From Haemaphysalis longicornis (lineage: Eukaryota; Arthropoda; Arachnida; Ixodida; Ixodidae), in the NCBI GenBank assembly GCA_013339765.2, contig CM023448.1:330850941-330914940 (forward strand): 64,000 nt of DNA, written 5' to 3'. The stretch's first letter is position 1, and the number at the start of each line of letters is the position of its first letter. The position numbers and the translations under genes are program-made. Below are positions 22,081 to 34,800 of this stretch, in pieces. Under the pieces are notes generated by a model. That model did not search any database and had not been told where the DNA came from. It saw only the letters and a program-made list of their open reading frames with translations.

Positions 22081-22627
22081 TACATATGTACACACCTGTA
22101 CAAACTATAAATACGAAGCCAAAGCACAGCCAGCTTGGCTGGATGGGGGGGAAAAAAAATATTTACATGAAGACGTGTGCGCTTGCAAAACTTCTAAAAG
22201 CTTGTTAATACTTTCGTTTTCAACTCTGAACCAGTTACATTACCAGAAAACTGTTGTGCCATAAATGCTGCAGCCAATTACCAGACCTTCACAATGGCCC
22301 GGTACTTTAATATCACATACAAGGCTGCCAAGGATGATTTTAGCTTGGTCCCCACCTCAAGCTGCACTAGTGACAAGAACTGGACACTGTCATTACACAA
22401 AAAGAAAAGAAGAAGACCTATGCTTAGAACAGCGTCTTTTCCAAATCTCACGGTGGTGTCTTCAAGGGTTAAAATGTACGAATGTCCACAACCCATGGCG
22501 TGCTGTCACTGTGGCCCATGAGAAACCCTGCAGGCGAAAGCAAAGAAAAGAATTTTGATGGCTGATGAGTGAAAAGCGGCGAGGTACTGTCCCGTCCAGG
22601 AATGTCTCGCTGATGCGTGACCGGCCT

Positions 22628-22801
22628 TCAGTCGGAGAGGGATGATGACTGGCGATGGGAGAGGTGGCGGCGCCGTAGCCTGGCCAAGTGCGCAATTTCG
22701 TCCCTCGGCTGGAAGGGCCGGAAGAGCGCGTGCTGCCGGATGTCTCGGGCGGACGGCCGCTTGTCACTCTCATGGCTGAGCAGCTGCTTGATGAGCTTGC
22801 A
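22628..22801 (-). CDS. EIF2AK3: PERK last coding exon (kinase C-lobe end, stop)
   Basis: Acceptor TTGTGCAG|TGC, stop TGA at 22630-22628. It encodes 57 residues, CKLIKQLLSHESDKRPSARD through SSSLSD. The QLLSHESDKRPSA part is the final kinase subdomain with its conserved arginine (DKRP), followed by a basic, serine-rich tail. Confidence 0.95.
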   Translation of the reverse strand, partial: CKLIKQLLSHESDKRPSARDIRQHALFRPFQPRDEIAHLARLRRRHLSHRQSSSLSD

Positions 22802-25800
22802 CTGCACAACAGACGAGGAGCCACACCATTAGCAGAGAGAGGTACACGCGTCAAACAAACGTCCTTTAGTTACTTTAACAGCACGCATCAACAATGCAAT
22901 ACCTAGGTTAAGCATTGCAACGCTGTGAGAAGTGATTCATTTTCACAGAGGTTAGGTTAGGTTAGGTTAGGTTAGGTTGGGTTAGGTTTGGTTAGGCACA
23001 AAACAGTCACCTATAAAACCTATAAAAGTGACGTCATATAAAAGTGACATGCCACAGTACATTGAAAGGGAGCAGAGCCCATCTTCATACCAATCTGCCA
23101 ATTTGTTACTGAAGGCACCCAAGATTACTCGGCAACGTCAGCTCACACAACCTTCGAATACTTGGTGTGCAACATACTAAATCAAACACATACCTTACAC
23201 TGCTACTTGAAACAAATCCTCATATCAAAGCTTCTTACTCAAGGGTTTACCGTACTGCCACTGCTGATGAAACGTAAGTACTATTGATCAGGCATATGCA
23301 ACTACAGATTTCTATTTTTGAAGTAAATAGAAAGCAAATAATGATTTTGTTTAAGTTGCCAAAATGAAAACTAAAATCCTAAACTTCTCGGGTGTGTTTC
23401 AGAAGCCAGCACAAAAAAAAAGGAAAGTAGGCTCAGCCTTGTAAAAAAATTTCACTGGCATAAAACCCACGCAGCAGCTAACATAAAGACGCTTTTTTTT
23501 TGCTCCTAGCTTTATGGGCAATTTCATGTGGGGGCAGCGGCTCTCTCATCTGAAGACCTCACCTATATACAGGTGCCCAAAAGTTAGTGTAATTAAGGCA
23601 TGTGTATGAAACCGACAGCGGTCTCGTGGCATGGGTGGCATGATTCCATTTTTGTAACCCTTCGTGTATGAATTTTGTTTTGACATTTCCACTGCAAATG
23701 TCTCCTCTAGAAGGCAGGCACAACAATTTGGAGATAGATTCCTTCACTACAGCATTTCATCATGCCTAATGAAAACGTACAAAAAGCGTTCCAATTATAA
23801 TTTGTGCACGTAAGTTCAAGCAGTTGGTCGGAACTTTGTCTTTGCTACTCCTGCAGTGTGAACACCTTCTTAAAAAACTTTTTCTGGGAATCGTAGATGT
23901 ACTAACTATGACAAGCTTGTCATTCTTCTGAATCCTTTCACAGCCAGGTTCACCTGGTACCAGCAGCATGAACACGCCTCGATTGAAGATACCGTTAGAA
24001 TTATGGGAAAAGTACTACGTGAAGAAAGTATTACCAGTGAAAACTGCACCTTCTCCATGAAATGCTTTCAAGCATGCCTTTGTTCACTCTACATAACCTA
24101 GTTACAAAATTGATATTTTATCGCCATTTCAACACTGTTTACTTGTAGAGTTTCATTTTTGGGAACTGCCACGGCTGACTATTACGTGCGAAAACATTGT
24201 CATTTACAACATTATTAGCAGGTGATGGATATAAACTGTTTCGATAGGTGATAAATCGTTGTTTAGGAACTGTAAAAGCAGGAAAGTTCTAATACAGTCA
24301 AAACTCGATCTAACGAAACCTGATCTCACGAATTTCCCAATCTAACAAACAAGTTTGAATTCCCCCGGAGGTGCCTATACGGCTCACTGCTTTTATGAAC
24401 TCGAACTAACAAAATAGATTCACCGTCACTCCCAATTTAACGAAGAATTTCCAGAAACAGACACATTAAAAAAAGACCAATTTCGAATGTGTTTCATCAG
24501 AATGCCACGACGATTATTGCGCAAAGTTAGAAAATAAATAAATAAATAAATAAACAAAGCATGTAGTTTCGTTATTACAGAGGTTTTGAAAGATGAAGAA
24601 ACTATGCAGTTAGTTTCCAGTGCACAAGAGGTGGCAGAGGATGCTGACGACTCAGAAACTGCTGAAACTCCTGTGCCCCCTCCACGCCAGGTGATCAGTT
24701 TCTTTGCTGGGGCTCACGGAGGAACCGAGGACGCGTTGAACGTACGCGCTTGAGTGCTTCGAGAAGTCTGATCGGCCAGTGCTAATGAAGCACACGCAGC
24801 CAAAAATCACGTTTGTTGCCGGGAAATAAAGTCATTTTTTCCAGAACCCCTAGCGCTTTTTTTTCACACCACAGACTAACGGTTTGTAAATTATCAGCAG
24901 GCAAGCTCTGTGGCCGCCACTTTGGACATCAAATTTACAGAATCAACTGCATGTAAAATGAAAGCCCTGATTTTTACGAAGCTGATTTAAAGAAAAATTT
25001 GCGGTTCCCGGTAGCTTTGTTAGATCTGGTTTTAACTGCATTTCTGATGGCTAAAATATCCAAAGCTGGTGCAAATGCCAGCAGACTTTCAATATTATTT
25101 TTTCTTTTGCTTATGCTGTTGATATGATATAAAGTGTAGCATACTATTCAATAGCTTCCAACCGAAAGGGCAGAGTGAGAGGAGCTTCGCCTGCCAAAAG
25201 AAAACTGTGTGTCAGTCTTGCCAGTAGAACCTCCCAGAACCCTTGTTGATGCCTGCACCCTACCACGATGAAATGAGGCTTATTTTTACTGTCCAGGCTT
25301 TCTGCCTTAATGATGACAAAGTTTTACGCTCGAGCCTGTATCTATGCCCTTGGCAAACTATTCGAGCTTTGTCAATGTCAAGATTAGTTGTTCCTGAAGC
25401 AAGGTCCAGCTTTTTTGTTTCCCACGATTCCTGTGCGGCTTCAGATCCAGCAGAGTTCAGCTTGAAATAAGCTGATCTTTCTCTTGTGCCCTGACCCAAA
25501 CTCAAGGCTTTCAGAGCACTAAGTGAACCGGTAAAAATGACAGGTGATATTGTGTAAAACAGTAAAGGATAATGCTTGCAACAACCCATACAGTTCATCT
25601 GTGGACAGACTTGCAACTTCATTTAGCCTAACTGATGCTTCAGCTGTTGCATATCACATGTCACATCTTCTCCTCTGTGATCCATCCGTATAAAATTCAG
25701 TAAAAGATCAGAACTATGACCTTATCGTGCAAAATTTACTGATAAGTTCTTCCTTTGCAACACATCATTTGTGAAATTGGGACGTTCAAAACTTCACCGG

Positions 25801-28800
25801 ACTGGTTGCAAAAGTTGCCAAGGCTCAACATCATAAGCACGCTGGACTGCACTCTGCCACAGGCATTTATGAGCAAATCTTGACACTACAGCTACAGAGC
25901 CATTTCATGCAAACAGTACAGGCGCTTTAATAAAGAGAAAAATAAGGCAAATTGCCACACCACGTGACACTATATTTTGACAGTCCTAGCTTTGAATCCT
26001 CAAAACATCATGTTTACCCTAGCTACCTTTTTTTCTTTACTTAAAACATCACCGTGATTACATTCATTTGGACACGAAATTACTATAGTCCATTTGAAAC
26101 AAAGGTCCCATGATAAAGAAACAAGCTCGCAGTAAAAAGTTAAAAAGTGAAGAAAAAACTGCACTCCTGAACCTGACCAAACTTCCACCCAACCAGACAA
26201 GATTTCGTCAAACCTTAGATTTCAGAAGCTGTACTTACCTCAGTTGCATAGGTTGTCACGAAGTTAGGTGGAAACTTGAGCCTTTTTGCATTCATTAGGA
26301 CCTGCGTAAGTACACGCATGAAATCAGTGACCACCATCAGCCATTATCCACAACCGAGATGAGGTTCCAGAATAAGGCTTCGCATCTTTTTGCTAGATTC
26401 ACGTTCTACAGGTGCAAGTACGACTGAGCCTTCCAGGGGGTCTCACAACGCAGGATGAATCTCCACTAACAATCCTGCCACCAATGAAAGATAAGTGAAC
26501 AGAAATATTGACAGAATTTTTTTTTTCTTCTTCAGAAACTCAACCCCAGATATAGGCACTGAGGAGGTGCATACTGAACAGCATTAAATAAAAGCAACAA
26601 AAAAAAAAAAAGAAGAAGAAAACACAATAGAAAAGAAAGAAAAGGCTACTCTTTGTATACCTACAGTCAAGTCACCATTGAAAAAGCAAGTTCATCACTA
26701 GAAAACAAATTTAAATTTATACCTTTTTCTTCAACCATTAACTTTACAGTCGCATAACTAATGAAGTAGGAGAGCGAAAGGTGTGAAACAACCCTAATTG
26801 TGCTTTTTCGTTTGTGTGGATAATGGCTGCATAAATATTGTAAACACCAATCTTGCAGTTCCCTAAAATTTAACAAAACTAAGATCAATACATGCACACA
26901 ACCAAACCTATTTGTTCTATGCAAAAATTTATTTTGTATGTGATCAGCACACTGTAATACACGTGCCTATAAATTTTTATGACAATAGGTTGATTATTAT
27001 AACTTTCTTCCCCAAGACTCACGCGCCTTTCAAAGGACCCCAGCAACACTTTCCTTTTATGCACTACGTCTGTTGCACGTGTCACGCACAGACAGACGCA
27101 AAAAGAATGACCAAGGTCAGCACATTAATAAGAGAGTTACTCAATCTTCAAAGCCGGAAGTAGGCACAAACAAATGCGGCACTGGCTGCGTTACACCCGA
27201 GGCTCCCGGACATGGCAACACAGCTTCCACGATTGACAGGACTTGCAACATTTTGGTAATGCCATTGTGTTGAAGAAACGAGCCTAAATAATGCTTTATT
27301 TGCTTTTTTTTCCTTATAGCACATAGTAAAGTATGTATAACTTTACTATATGATCAAAAGAGAAAATAGCTGAGCAGAAACAGTAACAGAGGGCAGACAC
27401 TACTGCTCCGCTTCAAGCACTGGTACTCTGCCTGCTTCTTTCCACTTGGGTGTATTACGATGCATTGCACTGAGCATTCCTTTTAGTGCTCGTATTCTTC
27501 ACCAGCGGATGTGTGTTATACATTTTTTACATGCTCATGAGTCGTGATAGTGTAATCCTGGCAACGACACTGTCAAGCCACTGAGGATTTAGAACTTTCG
27601 GAAACCCACATTTTTCATCCCTCACGGTCCTCATATCACGTCATCAGGGCGAGTGGGAAAGTGTGCAGTGCCTATTCAATCTTCCGACAGGGGAGAACTG
27701 TTCCATTCGCTTGTATTTTTGGCTAAAAATTGCATGATTTTACTATTTCTACACCTACGTTGTTCATTCTTCTTACGTATATCTCTGCATGACTTACAGT
27801 ACCCGAAAAGTACTCGGGAGAAGAGGGGAAAAAAAGAAAAAAAAAAACTTCGTGAGGTTTTTTTGAAGGAATCTTGAAAACAACTTTTGTCGGAATAGTT
27901 ATGCTATGGTTTCATTAATTCTGAAAGGTCACCACATCACAAAGTTGCTCCCACATAAAATCAAATGGCAATGAAGCTAAAAGCAGCAGCATAGTTCGCT
28001 TTGTTTGTTTTAATAACGCATAGAAATTTTACAAGTGTTTTTAAAGAAGCCTTCTTTTTTTGTGGGCTAGTTACTGAAGCTTACCTGAGAAATTATAGGT
28101 TGTCATTTTCACACAGGAAAGAACACAATATTTGCTTCAATTTGGAACTAGCTCAACAAAATCATTATTTGATTCGAAATCTATTCGCGCACCCTTGTTT
28201 ATGGCATCGTCTTCCACGAGCCAGTCCAAACAAGCTTACCTGTATCCTCTCCATCTGAGTAGAAAAAGGCCACAAGAGCTCAAAAAGATGAGTCCAAGGG
28301 AAAAGATGTCCACAGACTGGTTGTACTTGAGACCATCAATCTGCAAAACAGTCCTAATTAGAAGTGTCAATAAAACCTAGCTATCATTAAAACTTGCAAA
28401 ATTTGAAATGTCTAAATTTTACTGTAAAGCCAGCCATCTGCCAGTCGGGAAGTCAAAGGCAAAAGTGGCAGGCAACAGCTGATTTGACTGTCTTTGAAGA
28501 ATTAGCAAAGTTTTTTTTCTTCATTCTCGATGTGCAAGGTCATGTAGTAATATGTCATACGGTGCGCTTAGTGTCTTTACTGTGAAATGAATGCTACCCG
28601 CCATAACAGCTGGATAAAAGCTTGGAAATTACAAACAGAAACCACAAGGATCAGGGTATACCACAGACCTTGGAACTACAACTGCAGCCCCTGACCTTTG
28701 CCTCTAGGCCACATTTGGCCACATGTCAACTCTTCAGCAGGACCTCCGCAGGTCTCTCTAATGTCTCACCACTACCAAGAACAGCACATCATCTTTGCAC

Positions 28801-31800
28801 AGACTCTTGAGATCAAAGTGGTGGCTGATCCTTTTTGAGTCATTCCAAATTATGCTGGCATCACAGCAGAAGACCGAGAAATTACTACAGTTGCATAAAG
28901 CTGCTACAAGAAAATTTTGCACAGATAATAAACAGAGGGCAAAGGGGGACATGATACATATTTTGAGGTAAACAGGGCTTGAGGTAACTGGGAATATCTG
29001 ACACAAAGCTAGCAATGCTTTATATCCTAAAGCCTAAAATGCAAGAGCCTCAATATATAATGACAGCAAAAAATATTTTCTTGGGCTTGGGTTTTACCCA
29101 ATTTTTGAACTGAGCGCAGTATTCAAAGCACAAGAATGACACAAGTCGCACGCACATGACTGACATACATACAAGTTTCAGAGCTTTTAAAAAGTAGATA
29201 AATCATGAACAAAGACTGGCTTTAATTTTGAAATTTGAACTTGAGGCCAAAAATGCATGATAAAAGCTTGAATTATTACTTAAAGCAGCCATGAAGAGAA
29301 AACAAAACTTTGTTTTATTCGAAAGATTAGGTGTTTCATAGTACCCCAAGCGCTTTCCCGCAAGCAAATGATGCTTTATTCACTGAGAAATAAGGCAATT
29401 TAAGCCAAAATTTTAAATCTCCCGCTAAAATTGCACATTTCGTCACGTGAACAATGGCGTCATACGAGCCGGTCCATGAAATAGATACTTAGTATGTCGA
29501 CTCCATATAGCACCCACACGCGGGAGTCGACCGAGACTGCGGCCATTTTAAAAATACTAGTAAAACCTAGTGCACCCGCAGCCCTAGTCATGGAATCGCC
29601 TGATCCGGAGAACAAAACTCTCGCCGAGGAGCTCGGGCTTGCATTTAACAACCTCACACCACTTGAACGCTCAATGCTTCTAAGTGCATGAGCGGCAAGA
29701 GTTGTGGGATACGCGGTGGACGGGAAAGCGACCATTCCGCGATAGCCACAACAGACGAACGCCCAGCCGTCGGCACCGCTGCCTCGTCAGCCCCGTCGCG
29801 ACGGACGAATATAGACTGGTACGTATGTGCCGTATTTTCAATTTCAGTAGCAGTATCGCTTATGCCAGTTGGCCGGTATCGTGTATGGAAAGCCGTTCGC
29901 TCGAGCTCTCTGCTCCGACCAGAAAGATTCGAGTGTCAATGCGCGGGGTGTACGGCAATTTTTTTCGCCAAGGTCAGAGCGCTTTTGACGAAGTCGGCGA
30001 CGAGCGCCAGCATGTCCGGGTCCCTGCCGTAATCACTTCCTCGGAAATGAAGCGAGCACACTCGTACTTCCTTTAGCTCTCTTTCTCCTCCGTTTGCAAA
30101 GTTCACAAAACGTAGCCACTTGCTTCGCCGAGGTTCGTCGTTGGGCAGCACATGAAAGGAGATCTCACCGGCGGGGATGTCACACTCCCTCGACGATTTG
30201 CCCGTACTACATGGACATTTCAAAACACAGCAACGAAATTTCATTGTAAAGTACTCGAACAAACTGAAGTTTTCAGTGGTTTGTAAACTGTAACGAGCTC
30301 GTAACGACAGCAGCAAGCCAACACGACCTCCATACCGAAACCTGTGCGACAGAGTGGCACTATCTCGTTGCTGTTCTGTGTTCCTTACTCCCCTTGTTTC
30401 TATTTTTACCTTTGCTGGTTGGCGATATGACGGCCAACCTCCTGTGAAAGGATTACGATACCAAGCAAGGTCGCGGCTGTGCGTGCTGGGACGGTTCGTT
30501 GGCCCCGAAGAGCTTTGTACCCGAAAATTCGTCTGTGCGACGGTGGCGACGGCGAGATGTCGAGTTCGGCTGCCGGTAGTTTTGTACGCATTGGCATACA
30601 CGCTTGCGTGTTCGTTCGGAACTTCAACCGTTTACTCCACCGTTCTTTGTCATAAAAAGAATGTGCAGTATGTTTCACGGGCATTTAGCTCGCTATGCAA
30701 ACTGTAAGCCCTGCCTAACATGCATTTGCTTTTGCCGGCCTCCGCCAATCGCAGAGCATTCTCAAGTGACATCATAGGTTCTGTTGCGGAAAATGAGCTG
30801 GTGGGTCGCATGGTCATTTCCTTTTTTCCTAATTATGTAGCTTATTTGAGCGAAGTTTGCATTATAAGTGGTGTCGTTATGGTTCTAACGAGGCAATCTT
30901 TCGAATTAACCGAACTTGTGTTTTCTCTTCATGGCTCCTTTAACTATAGGACTTCAGTTAAAATTATTTCTCCCACTACAGGGCTCCGTAGTGAAGGGGT
31001 ACGGATGAATTCAGGCCATGTTGAGATCTTTAATGGGGCCATGAACATAACACACAACCATGTTTTATTCAAACATTTTGATGTTTTATAGTACCATCAG
31101 CGCTTGTCTGGAGGCAAATGATGCTTTATTCGCTGGGAAGCTGAAATTAAAGCCAAAATTTTAATCTTCCTGCTACATGGCCTGTTATGTGACATCGGCA
31201 ATGATGTACAGTTGAACCTCGATATAATGAACCTCGATTTAACGAAATTCGCGATATAACTAATTTTTCAAAGTTTTCTATAGAAATTTTGCTAAATTTA
31301 TGTATTTTTATCTCGATTTTACAAAGTAATTTCGTGTGGCACTTCCGATTTAACGAAGTCACAGCAAGAAAGGAAGAACGAAATTCCGGTCGAGGCACGT
31401 TTTATTTTGCCTCTCAGAGCCTACATTGAAAACATTCAGTACTCGCACTAACTCTTAAACAGCTAAAATGAAAGAAAAGCGGTGAAATCTGCGGTTGACA
31501 ACAATTCAAAGCGATGAATGAAGCTGCTCAAACCGCTAGTGGTCATAGACGGTTGAATAGTGCGGCCACCATTTTGACGTCTCCGTCGTTGCCTACGCCA
31601 GCGCCCTCTATGCTTAGGCTGCCGAAGCCTACTTCAAGCTTTTTTTCTACGCGTCCTTCCTCACGCTGCTGCTGCTCTCGGTTGTGCTCACTGATAACCA
31701 CATTAATATTTTGTTCGTGCATCATTAGGTGAGTCTTGTAAGCAGCGTGAGCACTCCAAGGGAAAGAAAAGTGTTCCGAACAAGAGCCTGAGGAAATGTC

Positions 31801-34800
31801 GGTGAAACCGACGGTAGACCGACGGCCACCGAAGTGGTGGATGCCATCGACGTTCTGTGGAGGCACGCAGGCGCACGCGAATGTGTAAGAGCAAGCCTTG
31901 TTAGCGCTGTCAGCATACGAGGTCAAGAAACGCTAAGCACTGCTTACGGACTTCTTCACTACGGCTTAAACATCAAGTGCTGGTGGCAATAAATTGCTCT
32001 CTTAGAACGTGGTCGTCTTCGTTTCACCCGTGTTCATTAGACAGCTGCGGTGCGGAAAAATCGGTTTCTTTAGGGCTCAGCGGGCATAAAAGTAATTGCT
32101 TAATCGAATTTTGCCGGAAGATACTTAATGTAAGCTTTCCGCTTTAGCGGGAGCACGCAAGCGCTGCTACACACAGTCCGACCGCATGTACTCTGCTCTA
32201 CTCACAATCACGGCTACCTGCAGTGTCGTGGTTGCATGCTGTGCCCATACTGCAGAGCTTTTGTACATGAAAAAAGTCTTTAGAAAGTTTCATAGCACCC
32301 TTCCGCTGTTGGCCCGCCGCACCCCTCAACGCCGCGCTTAAGCCTACCACTGAAAGGACAAAAAGAGGCGTAACTTCGAACCAGCACCTCGCCGGGTGAA
32401 GTTCACGGGGCATAGACGCGGGTTCAATTGACAAACATCGGCGTTTAGTATTGACTGAACTGAAAAAAATAAAAAGTGGAAACCTAGTCTGCTATCACAT
32501 TTAATGAGGCGTTGCGGAAAAAGCACCGGTTTAACGACGACACATGAACGACCGTCGGCAATCCGAATTACATAGCCTAAGTGTTGAAACTCTCAATTCA
32601 CACAATTTTCGCGGCCAGTTTTAGTACAAATTTCGCTTTAAGTGGAGAAGTAACTACATAGCAGTTGTCTCTGGGCGATGGGCAAGGCTTTGAAACCTCA
32701 ATAACTGGTTAAATGAACTGTAAAATTGAAACCTCGATTTTACGAAATTCTCGATTTAACGAAATTTCCGCCCACAAGTACGACTTCGTTATATCGAGGT
32801 TTAACTGTATTAGAGAGAGGTATTTAGAATGTGCAGCTAGTATGAGGATTCCATGCAGCATCTAAATGCTGCACTTCAACAGAAACAACATGAGGCATTG
32901 CCAACGCGCTTGATTACTGATGCCTCTCCGCCTAACACCCCAAAAAGCAGTTCTAGGGGCCTAACCTATACTGGCCACTGCTTCTATGCTCAGTTTGTTT
33001 CTGATGGGACCTGTACACGCTATGTCTTGTTATGGTTCACAGCTGGGAGTTTCGTGCAAAGTTTCGTGAAAATTGGGCAAGACGTCACAAACAGGCTTGC
33101 ATAAGTAACGGTGTCACTCATTCCTATTGGCTGCTGACAAGTGAGACGTGCCCACCGCGCCCACAGATCGTGTGCAGGCGGCGGTGTTTCGTAGAGTCGT
33201 CTAGTGGTAGTTTCGTGTGCGGTGCGTGTACATTTACGTGTTTGTTCACAAATTCTATTATTTACCCACCCACCAATTCTCATTGCTATAAGAAGAATAT
33301 ATGCACTAAATTCCAAGTGCACACAGCTTGCTTGGCAAGCTCATAATCCCTGTTATTTTGCGTCCGATTTTGTTGTCCTCACCCGCTCACACAAGCGGAC
33401 TGTACTGTGTCATAACTTTACTGCAGGAAAGTAGCTGGTGAGTTGGGTCACATGATTATTCTCTGTATGTACATCAGTCACACGTGTGTGCAACTTGTGT
33501 CATTTTCGTGTTTTGAGTACTGCACTCACTTTAAAAATTGGGTGAAATCCAAGCCCAAGGAAATACTTTTAGCTGTCATTATATATTGAGGCTCTGGCAT
33601 ACTAGGTTTTAGGAAATAAAGCATTGCTGGCTTTATATAGTTTGCATAAAATGTGGTTTGAATGTTATTCCAACGAGGCAACCTTTTGAATGAACCAAAC
33701 TAAAACTTGAACTTGGACACATGAGGGAGTTTTGCTTTGTTGGCTCCATGTGATAGAATGACCCCCACAGCTAAGAATAAAATCCGCACTCTTGAGCTCA
33801 GTATCATGAAGCCCTAGCTGCTGACATACCGTGGCGTGTCATGCCATAAAGCACAGCAGAACGAAGCACTAGTTGTGCACTGCAAGACTGCTCAAACACT
33901 GCATTCTCATATGCAGGCAAAAGTGTGTTGTCGGTCCACACTGGCACGAATGCTTCATACCTGCTGACATAGAGGAGGTGGCAGCACCAAGCAAAGTACC
34001 CCTGAGTGCACACAGCAATGAGACTGTAATCCTCACGCTTTACCAACTGCAGAAGTGTGCCAACGAAGGTTTGAAAGACTCCCCGGAAGGCCCTGGTGGA
34101 ACAGAGGCCAGGCCCCACCCACCTGCTCTGGGCTCATGTACAGCTGAGTTCCCACTTGGTCCGTGAGGCGTCCCGACTGGCTGGAGAAAATGTCCTCGCC
34201 CGAGGGTTCTTCCAGAGGAGTGGCCACAACAGAGCCCCCTGTCAGGGCAGTCACCAAGCCAAAGTCGCCCACTTTGATGGCATCATCCATGGCAAAGAAG
34301 ATGTTGGACGGCTGTGGAAGAAGCAACAGCAATTGGAGAGCTCACAATGGGGCACTGAAGACAAAGGGCAGTTTTTCGTTTGAACAGAACAACTGCACTT
34401 TCTTTGCTTAGAATTTTGCACTTGAAGGCAGGCAAAGGACTACCTCTCCTACGTTGATCACATCTTGGAAAGCCCATCGGAGCCAACACTTTCGTGACTG
34501 CGCCTACTCCCATCGATAGTAAGCTATCAGTGAATGCAAATTCAAATTTTGGCGCTCTCGGAGTGCTTCTGGACAGCTAACGCCAGTCAAAGGGTAAAAG
34601 AGGAAGTATTTCATCAGTTACACTTTCGAGTTTCTCTGTTCCGCTGCAGGTGAGAGGGAAGGGGAAAGGGGGTATTTTTAAAGGTCCTTTGCTGTCGGGC
34701 ACACGTGGTTTCGGTTGCGGTGTAGATGCCGCTTGCCAATGCACCATGGAAACGGCAAATTTTGGTGGATTCCGATGAATCTGAGCTGTAATCTCTGATG

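Noticed and set aside
29494..29691. Second gene in the THAP element (plus strand)
   Set aside because: Short frame without motif overlapping the element interior; no support beyond being open.
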